DNA of 10,322 nucleotides from CAYMJK01 sp043101635 (GCA_043101635.1 JBICIE010000273.1:1-10322), one strand, 5' to 3'. Counted from the stretch's first letter, positions 1 to 7,462 are shown. Notes: generated from the sequence alone by a model not told the origin. Numbers and translations: made by a program.

Positions 1-1893
1 GACCTCGGCATCGGTGCTGGGGCCGGTCTTGCCGCGTTTGAGGGGGCGGATGCCGAGGCCGGGCTCGGCGGCGTCCGGCTTGTTGAAGAGGATGGTGGCG
101 AGCTGGCGCGGGGAGTCGGGGTCGAACTCGCGCCCGCAGGCCTGCATTGCCTCTTCCTGGATCTGCCCCTTGAGTTCGCCGATGCGATCGGCGAGGCGGC
201 TGCGCTGCTTGTCGAGTTCATCCGGATCGACGAGGATGCCGTTGTACTCGAGCTCGGCGAGCACATCGACCAGCGGGAGCTCCAGATCGCGCATGAGTTC
301 GGTGAGGCCCATGGCGCGGATCTGCGGGCGCATCTTCTCGGCAAGCTGCAGCGCGACATCGGCATCCTCTGCGGCGTAGGGGCCAGCGCGGTCGAGGGGG
401 ACCTGATCGAAGGTCTTCTGGGTGCGCCCGGTTCCGAGGAGTTCCTTGAGCGTGACGTTTGTCCGCCGGAGGAGCGCGAGGGCGAGGGCATCGAGGCTGT
501 GGCTGGAGCGGGAGGCGTCGATGACGTAGCTGGCGATCATGGAGTCGAAGTCGATGCCGCCCAGTTCGGCGCCGGCGCGGCGCAGCACGAGCAGGTCGTA
601 CTTGAGGTTGTGGCCGAGTTTGGCGATCGCGGGATCTTCGAGGATGGGGCTGAGGATGGCCAGAACTGCGCGCGCGTCGAGATGGGTTTCGGGCTCGGGG
701 CTCTGCACGGGGATGTACCAGGCCTTGCCGGGCTCGATGGCGAGGCTGATGCCGCAGAGGTCGGCCCACATGGGGCGGGCGGCGGTGGCCTCGGTGTCGA
801 TGGCGAATTGACCGGCCTTCTTGAGGTCGGCGGCGAGGGCGCGCAGTGCGGACTCGGTCCGGATGATCTGGTAGTCGCCCTCTGGCGCGGCAGGGGCGCC
901 GTCGTCCACCGCGTCGAAGAGGCCGGGTTCGGCGCCGGGGGCGCGCCGGGCGGGGGGCGGCGGGGCTTCGGCGCTGTCGGCTTCGGCGCCGGCGCCGAGG
1001 AGCAGGTTGAGTTCATCCTGGTAGCGGTTGAAGCCGAGTTCGCGGAGGAACGGGCGCAGGCGCTCGACATCGAGACTGCGCACATCTGCGCGCGCAAGAT
1101 CGAAGTCGATGGGCGTGTTGCGCTCCAGGGTCACAAGCTGGCGGCTGAGTGACAGCCTGTCGGCGGCCTCGCGGAGCTTCTCGCCGCGTTTGCCCTTGAT
1201 CTCATCGGCATGGGCGAGGAGGTTGTCGAGCGTGCCGTACTGGGCGATGAGCTGCGCGGCGGTCTTGGGGCCGACGCCCTCGACGCCGGGGACGTTGTCG
1301 ACGTTGTCGCCCATGAGCGCGAGCATGTCGACAACCTGGTCGGGGCGGAGATCGGTCTCGCTCTTGAGCGTGGACTCGGTGATGAGCTGGTCGGTGTGGA
1401 TGTCGTAGAGCTCGAAGTGGCCCTCGCGCAGGAGCTGTTTGAGGTCCTTGTCCTTGCTGATGACGCGGATGCGCAGGTCCGAATGCTCGCGCTCGAGTCG
1501 TTCGGCGATGGCCGCGATGACATCATCGGCCTCGAAGCCGGGGGCGCCGATGACGGGCACGCCGATGTCCTCGAGGATGGCGAGGCAGCGGTCCACCTGG
1601 GGGCGCAGGTCTTCGGGCGCGGGAGGGCGCGTGGCCTTGTACTCGGGGTACAGCTCGCTGCGGAAGGTCTCACGGTCGCCGGAGACATCGAGGGCGACGG
1701 CGATGTAGTCGGGGCCGTCGCCGACCTGCTCGGCGCCGCCCGCCTTGCCGCGGAGGAGCTTGAGGAGCATGCCGATGAAGCCGAACGACATGTTGGTCGG
1801 CTCGCGGGTGACGGGGCTGGTCATGGGCGTGCGGATGGCGTGGTAGGCGCGGAAGAACTGGGCGTAGCCGTCGATGAGGTAGAGGGTCTTCAT
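1..1893 (-). CDS. polA: DNA polymerase I, 3'-truncated by window edge
   Basis: DNA polymerase I removes RNA primers and fills gaps in replication and excision repair. The frame starts at ATG 1893 and is open to the left edge, giving 631 residues. The N-terminus MKTLYLIDGYAQFFRAYHAI is a typical 5' nuclease start, followed by the helix-hairpin-helix-like stretch around VPGVEGVGPKTAAQLI. A Pro/Ala-rich linker leads to the 3'-5' exonuclease domain. Its three motifs look intact: D366-T-E368, the NLKYD motif ending at D433, and Y506-AAE-D510. The last visible part, ending in KTGPSTDAEV, is the start of the polymerase domain. Roughly the last 300 residues expected for the family lie outside the window. 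A GAGGAG Shine-Dalgarno at 1902-1907 sits 8 nt before the ATG. The ATG overlaps the stop of the upstream membrane-protein gene (ATGA), implying co-translation. Identification is secure. Confidence 0.97.
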   Translation of the reverse strand, partial: MKTLYLIDGYAQFFRAYHAIRTPMTSPVTREPTNMSFGFIGMLLKLLRGKAGGAEQVGDGPDYIAVALDVSGDRETFRSELYPEYKATRPPAPEDLRPQVDRCLAILEDIGVPVIGAPGFEADDVIAAIAERLEREHSDLRIRVISKDKDLKQLLREGHFELYDIHTDQLITESTLKSETDLRPDQVVDMLALMGDNVDNVPGVEGVGPKTAAQLIAQYGTLDNLLAHADEIKGKRGEKLREAADRLSLSRQLVTLERNTPIDFDLARADVRSLDVERLRPFLRELGFNRYQDELNLLLGAGAEADSAEAPPPPARRAPGAEPGLFDAVDDGAPAAPEGDYQIIRTESALRALAADLKKAGQFAIDTEATAARPMWADLCGISLAIEPGKAWYIPVQSPEPETHLDARAVLAILSPILEDPAIAKLGHNLKYDLLVLRRAGAELGGIDFDSMIASYVIDASRSSHSLDALALALLRRTNVTLKELLGTGRTQKTFDQVPLDRAGPYAAEDADVALQLAEKMRPQIRAMGLTELMRDLELPLVDVLAELEYNGILVDPDELDKQRSRLADRIGELKGQIQEEAMQACGREFDPDSPRQLATILFNKPDAAEPGLGIRPLKRGKTGPSTDAEV

Positions 1894-2261
1894 TGTGGCC
1901 GCTCCTCATTCGTCCGGTCCTCGGGCGCAGCGCCGGGCGACGAAGAAGCGAGGCGACGGAGAATCGCTCGCGGAAGAACGACCACGAGCAGGTAGAGATA
2001 CATGGTGAAGGTGATGTCGAGTACGAGCGGAATCCATGCATACGCGAGGCGCTGTTGCATCGTGCCGACGGGCGACAGCAGAATCGCGGCGGCGCCGGCG
2101 AGGCCTCCGATGAACGGAACCATGGAAGTCCCGTTGCCCTCCATGCGCAGCCGTCGCAGGTCCCTTCGAAACGTCAGGGGATTCTGGCTGCCAATCATCA
2201 GCAGACTGAGTGCGCCGAGGAGCGCCACGCCGATCCAGCGGAGTATCTCGGAGACCGGCAT
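1890..2261 (-). CDS. Small three-helix membrane protein upstream of polA
   Basis: This is a 123-residue protein of unrecognised function. Three hydrophobic segments are visible: about residues 5-23 (ILRWIGVALLGALSLLMIG), 48-64 (VPFIGGLAGAAAILLSP) and 73-97 (AYAWIPLVLDITFTMYLYLL). A basic loop with RRDLRRLR lies between the first two, and the polar tail is rich in Ser, Pro, Glu and Arg. The SMVPFIGGLAGA...WIPLVLD pattern loosely recalls small uncharacterised membrane proteins of proteobacteria, but this is from memory only. ATG 2261 has an AGAGAGG Shine-Dalgarno at 2268-2274 with 6 nt spacing. The TGA stop (1890-1892) overlaps the polA ATG by four bases, so it is the first gene of a two-gene unit with polA. 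The overlap, the clean ribosome site and membrane-like composition argue for a real gene. No catalytic motif is seen. Confidence 0.8.
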   Translation of the reverse strand: MPVSEILRWIGVALLGALSLLMIGSQNPLTFRRDLRRLRMEGNGTSMVPFIGGLAGAAAILLSPVGTMQQRLAYAWIPLVLDITFTMYLYLLVVVLPRAILRRLASSSPGAAPEDRTNEERPQ

Positions 2262-2470
2262 TCAACGCCTCTCTACTCGGTGTCGTGCGATGCGGGCGTT
2301 GCCGTCGCCCCTTTCAGGGGCTCCAGAGTATTGAACGGGCCGGACACCCCGGGCTTGCTCGCTGCGCTCGCGGCGCCCGGGGCTAACAACCGTCGCCCAC
2401 TTCGTGGGCGAGGAAGCCCGCGGCGCCAGGGACGATGACCGGAAGGTCCATCGCCGAGCGACGGGCGCCA
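2262..2470. repeat. Intergenic REP-like element with three hairpins
   Basis: This gap has no credible gene. It holds three successive inverted repeats. The first is GCCCCT/AGGGGC at 2307-2312 and 2316-2321, with loop TTC. The second is CCCCGGGC/GCCCGGGG at 2347-2354 and 2375-2382, enclosing two GCTCGC copies at 2357-2362 and 2366-2371. The third is TCGCCCAC/GTGGGCGA at 2393-2400 and 2404-2411, again with loop TTC. The arrangement resembles dispersed palindromic intergenic repeats that I recall from planctomycete genomes; no search was done. None is followed by a clear T tract on the minus strand. They could still help terminate or stabilise the 3' end of the mre-glmU transcript, whose last stop is at 2471. 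Confidence 0.55.
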
Positions 2471-3664
2471 TCACCCCGCAGCCTCGTGGAGGTCGCGCAG
2501 GCGCGCGGCGTAGGCCTCGGTCGGCGCCTGGTCGCGCCGGGCCATCATGGCGCGGACGGTCTCCATGAACTTCTCGAAGCGGTACGGGCGGTTCCCGGCG
2601 TCGGTGATCCAGCGGAAGGGGCCGACGGCGCCGGTGACCGGGGCGCTGGCGGCCCACATCGTGCCCGTGCCGACGATGGCGCCGGTCATGATGCGCGTGC
2701 AGATGGCCATCTTGACGTGGTCGCCCAGCGTGCAGCCGAGGAAGGTCTCGCTGGTGCGCTCGGCCCGGCCCTCTGCGGTCCAGGCGATGACCTCGCCGTA
2801 GGTGTTGAGCAGGTTGGAGTTGGTGGTCCCGGCGCCGAGATTCACCCACTCGCCGATGTAGGAGTCGCCGAGGTAGCCGTCGTGGGCCTTGTTGCTGTAT
2901 CCCTGGAAGATCGTGCCGCCGACCTCGCCGCCGACCTTGCAGACCGGACCGATGGCGGTACCCGCGCGGATGATGGCGCGCTCGGTGATGACGCTGTGCG
3001 GGCCGACGTACGCCGGGCCGCAGATGATGGCGCCGGGGCGCACCTGCGCGCCCTCATCGAGCACGATCGGGCCGCGCTCGGTGTCGAGCACGGCGGAGGG
3101 GTGCACCTTCGCCGATGGCGCCTGCGTCACCGGTCCGGCGGCGCCGGCGGCGGCCCGCAGCAGCGCAAGGTCGAAGCTCAGGCAGAAGTCGCGGCGCGTG
3201 CGGATGTGCCAGGGGCGGGTGATGGTGGCCGGGGCGCCGTCGATGGTCTGGACATCGTGGAGGGTCAGCCCATCGAGGTCGGCGCCGATGCGCCGGGCGG
3301 CCTCGCCGGGCTGGGCCCAGGCCGCCAGCAGCGCGCCGGAGCGGCCGACGAGGGCGTCATGATCGCCGACCTGCTGAAGGGCCTCATCGCAGGAGGCGTC
3401 GGCCCAGCGTCCGTTGACCAGCAGGCTGCGCGGCGGCTCCTGGCCGGGAGCGTTGACGGCCAGATCCGGGTGGCGCTGGCGCGTCACCGCCTCAAGCGCC
3501 TCGGGGACGCGCAGCCCCGCGAGTCGGAAGCGATCCTGCCGGCGGAGCCGCTCGAGGGTTGTGAGGGCGCCGGTGCGGAGGTCGAAGGCGGCGCGCAGGT
3601 CGGTCACCGGGGCCAGCGCTCCGCGCCCGTCGTCGAAGAGGACCACCGGGATCGGCTCAGCCAT
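2471..3664 (-). CDS. GlmU-family protein (alternative type), nucleotidyltransferase/acetyltransferase-like
   Basis: This 397-residue protein resembles the alternative GlmU family seen in Bacteroidetes and Planctomycetes (the TIGR03991-type group, from memory). GlmU proteins make UDP-GlcNAc for the cell wall by acetylating glucosamine-1-phosphate and transferring UMP. The N-terminus has VVLFDD (7-12) and FDLRTGALTTLERL (27-40), which fit this family. The classical GlmU loop LxxGxGTRM is absent, so nucleotidyl transfer is uncertain. From about residue 185 there are hexapeptide repeats of a left-handed beta helix, with the hallmark GPVCKVGGEV (239-248), QGYSNKAHDGYLG (254-266) and GEWVNLGAGTTNSN (271-284). 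ATG 3664 lies 13 nt after the mreD stop. No clear Shine-Dalgarno is visible, so coupling to mreD is likely. A longer frame from a TTG at 3751 would overlap mreD by 74 bp and is disfavoured. It is the last gene of the mre operon. Function may differ from true GlmU. Confidence 0.9.
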   Translation of the reverse strand: MAEPIPVVLFDDGRGALAPVTDLRAAFDLRTGALTTLERLRRQDRFRLAGLRVPEALEAVTRQRHPDLAVNAPGQEPPRSLLVNGRWADASCDEALQQVGDHDALVGRSGALLAAWAQPGEAARRIGADLDGLTLHDVQTIDGAPATITRPWHIRTRRDFCLSFDLALLRAAAGAAGPVTQAPSAKVHPSAVLDTERGPIVLDEGAQVRPGAIICGPAYVGPHSVITERAIIRAGTAIGPVCKVGGEVGGTIFQGYSNKAHDGYLGDSYIGEWVNLGAGTTNSNLLNTYGEVIAWTAEGRAERTSETFLGCTLGDHVKMAICTRIMTGAIVGTGTMWAASAPVTGAVGPFRWITDAGNRPYRFEKFMETVRAMMARRDQAPTEAYAARLRDLHEAAG

Positions 3665-3677
3665 CGAGCCAGTGTAG

Positions 3678-4223
3678 TCAGCCTCGGGCCTGCCACCCCC
3701 GGTGCGTGGCGGGCTGGAACTGGAAAGCCCCGGCGGCGACCCCCAGCGCAAAGAACATCACCAGCCCGGCAGCGCCGGTGTAGAGCGCCGAGCCGAGCCT
3801 GGGGGGGAGGCTGGCGTCGGCGAGGGCGCCGGCGCCCCACAGCCAGTGGCGCGCGGCGGTTGCCGCAGAGACGACCAGCGCGACGATGGCGGCGAATGCG
3901 ACGGACATGACGGTCATCGTGACCGGGTTGCGCCCGATCATGAGCCCGCGCACGTTGAGCGTGAGATATCCCGCCAGCAGGAAGCCGAGGGCGTAGGGCC
4001 CCACCGTCATCTGCTCGCGCATCCACGTCAGGTCCATGACCAGCCCGAGGGCGAGACAGCCCCACAGCACGTGCAGCGCCGGCGCCGAGAGCCCGATGAA
4101 GACGGCAAGGGGGACGACGAAGCTCGGCGCCACGCCGGCGGGGCCGAGCGACAGGGCGCTCTTGAGGCCGATCTCCCGCCCGAAGCAGATCCAGGCGCAG
4201 GCGGCGACGGCGAACCAGGTCAC
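3678..4223 (-). CDS. mreD: Rod shape-determining protein MreD
   Basis: This 181-residue, very hydrophobic protein fits MreD, the inner-membrane partner of MreC in the elongation complex that guides lateral wall synthesis. About five membrane segments are visible, including roughly 30-62, 78-96, 101-123 and 146-168. The GCLALGLVMDL stretch (about 55-65) matches the conserved Gly-Leu-x-x-Asp-Leu region of MreD. Sequence conservation in this family is low, so position and topology carry much of the call. The start is GTG at 4223, overlapping the mreC TGA as GTGA. A strong GAGGAGGA Shine-Dalgarno at 4230-4237, inside the mreC coding end, lies 6 nt upstream. This supports the GTG start and translational coupling. 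Confidence 0.9.
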   Translation of the reverse strand: MTWFAVAACAWICFGREIGLKSALSLGPAGVAPSFVVPLAVFIGLSAPALHVLWGCLALGLVMDLTWMREQMTVGPYALGFLLAGYLTLNVRGLMIGRNPVTMTVMSVAFAAIVALVVSAATAARHWLWGAGALADASLPPRLGSALYTGAAGLVMFFALGVAAGAFQFQPATHRGWQARG

Positions 4224-5113
4224 CCGGAGTCCTCCTCGGGGATCGGGGCGTCGGTGGTGACGCGGAGCGTGACTTCGCCGCGGAACTGCTCGAGGGGCAA
4301 CTCCGGGCGCACGATGACGCGCAGGCGGGACGGCTCGGTCGGCGAGGGCTCGACGCGCTCGACGCGGCCGACGATCAGCATCTGGGCGTTGGCGGGCCAG
4401 AGTTCGTCATCCAGGCGCACGACGTCTCCGACCTCGGGCCTGACCGGCTGCTGCGTCCTCGGATCGAGGACGAACGCGAGCCGACCGGCCAGCGCGCCCT
4501 CACCGGTGGGGCTGAGCTGGCAGTACAGGCCTTCGACCTCCTCTCGCATGACGCGGCCGGTCAGCGGCCGGGCCTTGGCGGCGGTGATGGGCTCGACGAT
4601 GCACGTCAGCGGGCTGACCCGGACCACCTGTCCCATCAGTTGCACGCCCTGGACGGTGGCGACGGTGTTCTGGCTGACGCCCTTGGCGCTGCCGGCGCGG
4701 ACGTGCAGCAGCACGCTGGTGAGGTCGCTGGGGCGGCCGGTGACGGTCGCGGTGATCAGGCGCATGGAGGGGTCGGCATCCAGCCCGACGCCGGCCTGAA
4801 GCTCCTTGACCCGCTCCCGGAGTTCCTCGACCTGGTGCTTCTCCTGCAGGTAGAGCAGTTCGTAGCGGTCGCGCTCCTGCGTGAGCAGGGCCACCTGCTC
4901 GGGCTGCGGGGGCGCCGTGGCCCGGACGCTGAGCCAGCCGGCGACGGCAGTGACGGGGTGGCTGATGGGCGCGATGAGGATGAGCGTGACCTGGCCGAAG
5001 CCGTGGACCCAGTCGGTGTAGCGGGCCGGCGCGAGGGCGAAGATGGCGAGGGCGAACGGCGCAGCGAGCAGGATGCGTCTGGCCGTCACGTGGGATGGTC
5101 GGGCTCGAATCAT
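4220..5113 (-). CDS. mreC: Rod shape-determining protein MreC
   Basis: This is a 297-residue MreC, the bitopic protein that links the MreB/MreD scaffold to periplasmic wall synthases. The N-terminus is basic (RARPSHVTARR), then one membrane segment at about 14-28. The region up to ISHPVTAVAGW (51-60) matches the usual MreC juxtamembrane part. A coiled coil follows at about 72-107 (ERDRYELLYLQEKHQVEELR). The beta-rich domain includes SAKGVSQNTVATVQGVQLMG and VVRVSPLTCIVEPIT, which correspond to the family's conserved G-V/L-x-G-x-V core. Start ATG 5113 lies 37 nt after the mreB stop, with only a weak GGAG upstream. The frame is open further upstream but that part is mreB antiphase sequence of low plausibility. 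Length is normal for the family. Confidence 0.95.
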   Translation of the reverse strand: MIRARPSHVTARRILLAAPFALAIFALAPARYTDWVHGFGQVTLILIAPISHPVTAVAGWLSVRATAPPQPEQVALLTQERDRYELLYLQEKHQVEELRERVKELQAGVGLDADPSMRLITATVTGRPSDLTSVLLHVRAGSAKGVSQNTVATVQGVQLMGQVVRVSPLTCIVEPITAAKARPLTGRVMREEVEGLYCQLSPTGEGALAGRLAFVLDPRTQQPVRPEVGDVVRLDDELWPANAQMLIVGRVERVEPSPTEPSRLRVIVRPELPLEQFRGEVTLRVTTDAPIPEEDSG

Positions 5114-5150
5114 CGGGCTCGGCGCTCCGCGTCGGGCCTCGTGGCGGCGG

Positions 5151-6209
5151 TCAGAGGGCGTCCTGGTCGTTCTCGAGCGTGGCCTTCCACTCCTCGATGT
5201 GCTCGAGGTAGATGGCCGTGCCGCGGGCGACGCAGGTGAGCGGATCCTCCGCGATGCGGCACTCCAGGCCAGTCGCCTTCTGGAGCACGATGTCGAGCCC
5301 GCGCAGCATGCTGCCGCCGCCGGCGAGGACGATGCCGTTGTCGACCAGGTCGGCGGCGAGTTCGGGCTCGGCCCGCTCAAGCGTGCGCGTGACCGTCTCG
5401 ATGATCTGGTTGAGCGGCTCCTGGAGGGCCTCGCGGACCTCCTCGCTGGTGATGGTGGCCTTGCGCGGCAGGCCGCTGATCATGTCGCGCCCGCGGACCT
5501 CCAGCGTGGTCTCGTCGCCGGTCGGGGCGGCCGAGCCGACCTCGATTTTGATGCGCTCGGCGGTCTGCTCGCCCACCATGAGGTTGTAGGTGCGGCGCAT
5601 GTGGTTCATGATCGCCTCGTCCATGTCGTCGCCTGCGACGCGGACGGACTCGCAGACGGCGATGTCGGCGAGGCTCATGATCGCGACCTCGGTGGTGCCG
5701 CCGCCGATGTCCACGATCATGGAGGCCGTCGGCTCGGCGAAGGGGAGGCCGGCGCCGATGGCCGCGGCGACGGGCTCCTCCAGCAGCCAGGTGCGCCGGG
5801 CCCCGGCCCGGAGGGCAGAGTCGAAGACTGCCCGCTTCTCGACGGCGGTGATGCCGGAGGGGATGCTGATGACCACGCGCGGGCCCCACATGCCCCAGGT
5901 CCGGGTCAGGCCGTTGACCTTGCGGATGAAGTAGCCGAGCATGGCCTCGGTGATCTCGAAGTCGCTGATGACGCCATCCTTGAGGGGGCGCACGGCGGTG
6001 ATCGAGCCGGGGGTCTTGCCGAGCATCTCCTTGGCGACCCAGCCGACGGCCTGGCCGTTCTTGAGCACCTGGTTGGTGCCCTTGCGCACGGCCACGACGG
6101 AGGGCTCGATGAGGACGATGCCCTGCCCGCGGACGGCGACGAGGGTGTTGCAGGTCCCCAGGTCGATGCCCATGTCCACACTGAACATGCCGACGAGGCG
6201 TTCGAACAT
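5151..6209 (-). CDS. mreB: Rod shape-determining protein MreB
   Basis: This is a 352-residue MreB, the bacterial actin homologue whose membrane-bound filaments direct lateral peptidoglycan synthesis. The ATPase motifs are clear: phosphate-1 D16-LGT in VDMGIDLGTCNTLV, E144 in LLEEPVAAAIGAG, phosphate-2 D167-IGGGTTE, and the adenosine motif GIVLAGGGSMLRGL near the C-terminus. The N-terminal MFERLVGMFS before the first strand fits the short amphipathic membrane-binding segment. Start ATG 6209 was chosen because MFERL directly precedes the conserved fold. In-frame ATGs at 6281 and 6308 would add a Pro/Ala-rich leader untypical of MreB and have no visible Shine-Dalgarno. A modest CAGGA sits 5 nt before 6209. 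It is the first gene of mreB-mreC-mreD-glmU-like, with a 335-bp upstream gap that probably carries its promoter. Confidence 0.98.
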   Translation of the reverse strand: MFERLVGMFSVDMGIDLGTCNTLVAVRGQGIVLIEPSVVAVRKGTNQVLKNGQAVGWVAKEMLGKTPGSITAVRPLKDGVISDFEITEAMLGYFIRKVNGLTRTWGMWGPRVVISIPSGITAVEKRAVFDSALRAGARRTWLLEEPVAAAIGAGLPFAEPTASMIVDIGGGTTEVAIMSLADIAVCESVRVAGDDMDEAIMNHMRRTYNLMVGEQTAERIKIEVGSAAPTGDETTLEVRGRDMISGLPRKATITSEEVREALQEPLNQIIETVTRTLERAEPELAADLVDNGIVLAGGGSMLRGLDIVLQKATGLECRIAEDPLTCVARGTAIYLEHIEEWKATLENDQDAL

Positions 6210-6488
6210 GATGGTCCTGCGGGTCTCGGCTCCTGCGCCGGCCTTGGCGAGTTCGCGAATTGGCGCTGGAAGGATAGACATAAAGCCGGATCTGCTCGCG
6301 TCCGACATCGGCCGGAAACAGGGCTTCCCATGAGATTATGGGGCGAACTTTGCGCGTCCGGGCGCAACCGACACCGGCGGTGCGCAAAGAGCGCAAACGA
6401 CAGCCGCAGTCGCCGATCCGCGGCGAGGCGGCCGGTGTTCGGCAGCGCCGGTCGCGGGGCCGGCGGCGGCCTGACCCGACCATGCAAA
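6210..6488 (-). promoter_or_regulatory. Non-coding leader/promoter region of mreB with iterated TTTGCGC motifs
   Basis: No gene is supported here, so this should hold the promoter of the mre operon. On the minus strand TTTGCGC occurs at 6397-6391 and 6388-6382. A shorter TTGCGC lies at 6367-6362, and the inverse GCGCAAA lies at 6355-6349. The last two can form a hairpin, TTGCGC/GCGCAA with a 6-nt loop (plus-strand 6350-6367). A CATAAT hexamer resembling a -10 box follows at 6340-6335, about 125 nt before the mreB ATG. No good -35 lies 16-18 nt upstream of it; the nearest TTGCGC is 21 nt away. The motif cluster could be an operator. This is inference from repetition only. Confidence 0.35.
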
Positions 6489-6521
6489 CGACAGCCGCCG
6501 GAGCGAACTCCGGCGGCGTCG
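6489..6521 (-). terminator. Strong GC hairpin downstream of the coiled-coil gene
   Basis: A perfect 10-bp inverted repeat, GCCGCCGGAG/CTCCGGCGGC (6494-6503 and 6508-6517), has a 4-nt loop. With one bulged base (6493) it extends by another CGAC/GTCG (6489-6492 and 6518-6521). It begins about 24 nt after the stop of the coiled-coil gene, read on the minus strand. The downstream minus-strand sequence TGTCGTTTGC has only a short T run, so this is a GC-rich, poorly U-tailed terminator candidate. It would separate that transcript from mreB. Confidence 0.55.
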
Positions 6522-6544
6522 TGCGGCTCGATGGCGGGGAGAGG

Positions 6545-7462
6545 TCAGTGGGCCCGGCCGATGGGACCGTCGGGGGTGACCTCGATCACATCCGGCTCGA
6601 CCAGCGCTCCGTCGAAGCCGTCATCGATGTCGCTGGTCCGCTCCTCGAGGTCGAGTTCCCACTTGGCCCGCTGCTCGTAGTCCACGGCGTCCTCGCGTCC
6701 GGCCAGGGACTGGAGGCGCTGCTCCTGCTGGCTGAGGACGCTGGCGATCCGGGTCTTCACCTGCTTGACGGTGTCGGCCGAGTAGGGGCTGAGTTCGTCA
6801 ATGGTCTTCTGGCGGCGCTCCATCATCTCGATGAGCCGCTCGTTGCGGGCGATCGAGTCGATCTCGCGGTTGAGCTGCCAGAGCTGGCTCTGGAACTCGG
6901 AGCGTTCGGTCTCGAGCTTGGCCAGCAGGCTGGTGAGGCGTTCTTCCTGCTGGCGCAGGTAGCCGAGCTGGACCTCGAGGTCCGACGCCCTGGCGGCGTA
7001 GGCGCTGCGGGTCTCGCGGATCTCGTTGCCCTTGGCCATCGCCTCGTCGGTGCTCATGGGGCGGCCGTCGAGGACGACGCGGACGACGGTGAAGCCGCGG
7101 TCGGCCTTGACCTCGCGGGCCTTGCCGAGAGCGCCTTCCAGCTCCTGCAGGTCGGAGTCGGCGTAGGCCACGACGCGCTTGTTGATCTGGTACTCGCGGT
7201 CGACCTCGGCGATCTGGGATCGCAACTCGCCCAGGTCGGCGCGGACCTGTCCGATCTTCCTGGGGTACTTCGACTCCAGCTCACTGAGCTGATGGCGAAG
7301 CCGGACCGGGTCATCGATGTTGCGGTCGATGACGTTCTCGATGTTGTTCTTCGCCTGCGAGGCGATGGCGCCGGCCCGGTCCGGAAATGCGATGACCGCT
7401 GCGCCACCGACGATCGTGCCGATCACTCCGAGGCGAACTGCGTTCTTGACGATGCCTGCCAT
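6545..7462 (-). CDS. Membrane-anchored coiled-coil protein of unknown function
   Basis: This 305-residue protein has a short basic N-terminus, then one hydrophobic segment at about 9-27 (VRLGVIGTIVGGAAVIAF) ending in PDRAGA, which could be a membrane anchor or an uncleaved signal. The rest is mostly charged helix: coiled coil about 53-115, a short break containing GFTVVRVVLDGRPMSTDEA (123-141), then a second long coiled coil about 142-240 and an acidic tail. This layout, including the xGRxMSxDEA insert between coils, resembles a frequent uncharacterised planctomycete family; this is recollection, not a search. PspA/IM30 was considered, but the N-terminal membrane segment argues against it. 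ATG 7462 has an AGGAGGG Shine-Dalgarno at 7471-7477, 8 nt upstream. A longer frame to 7585 lacks such a site. It diverges from the sigma-factor gene, so a shared regulatory link is possible. Its job is unknown. Confidence 0.85.
   Translation of the reverse strand: MAGIVKNAVRLGVIGTIVGGAAVIAFPDRAGAIASQAKNNIENVIDRNIDDPVRLRHQLSELESKYPRKIGQVRADLGELRSQIAEVDREYQINKRVVAYADSDLQELEGALGKAREVKADRGFTVVRVVLDGRPMSTDEAMAKGNEIRETRSAYAARASDLEVQLGYLRQQEERLTSLLAKLETERSEFQSQLWQLNREIDSIARNERLIEMMERRQKTIDELSPYSADTVKQVKTRIASVLSQQEQRLQSLAGREDAVDYEQRAKWELDLEERTSDIDDGFDGALVEPDVIEVTPDGPIGRAH

Noticed and set aside
499..1152. Plus-strand open frame of 217 residues at the left
   Set aside because: Antisense to the polA exonuclease domain; the polA frame is certain from three nuclease motifs.
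2307..2411. CRISPR array
   Set aside because: The three palindromes differ in sequence and there are no regularly spaced identical repeats with unique spacers.
2435..3910. 491-residue open frame on the plus strand
   Set aside because: Antisense to the GlmU-like gene and the end of mreD. Product is Gly/Ala/Arg/Asp low complexity with no recognisable fold.
6210..6308. N-terminal extension of MreB from ATG 6281 or 6308
   Set aside because: No Shine-Dalgarno is visible before either, and the added Pro/Ala-rich leader is not usual in MreB, whose fold begins just after MFERL.
5043..6680. 545-residue open frame on the plus strand
   Set aside because: Antisense to mreB with its actin-family motifs, and of shadow composition.
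6545..7462. Coiled-coil protein as PspA/IM30
   Set aside because: It has an N-terminal membrane segment and a break with GRPMSTDEA between coils, neither typical of PspA. Function was left unknown.
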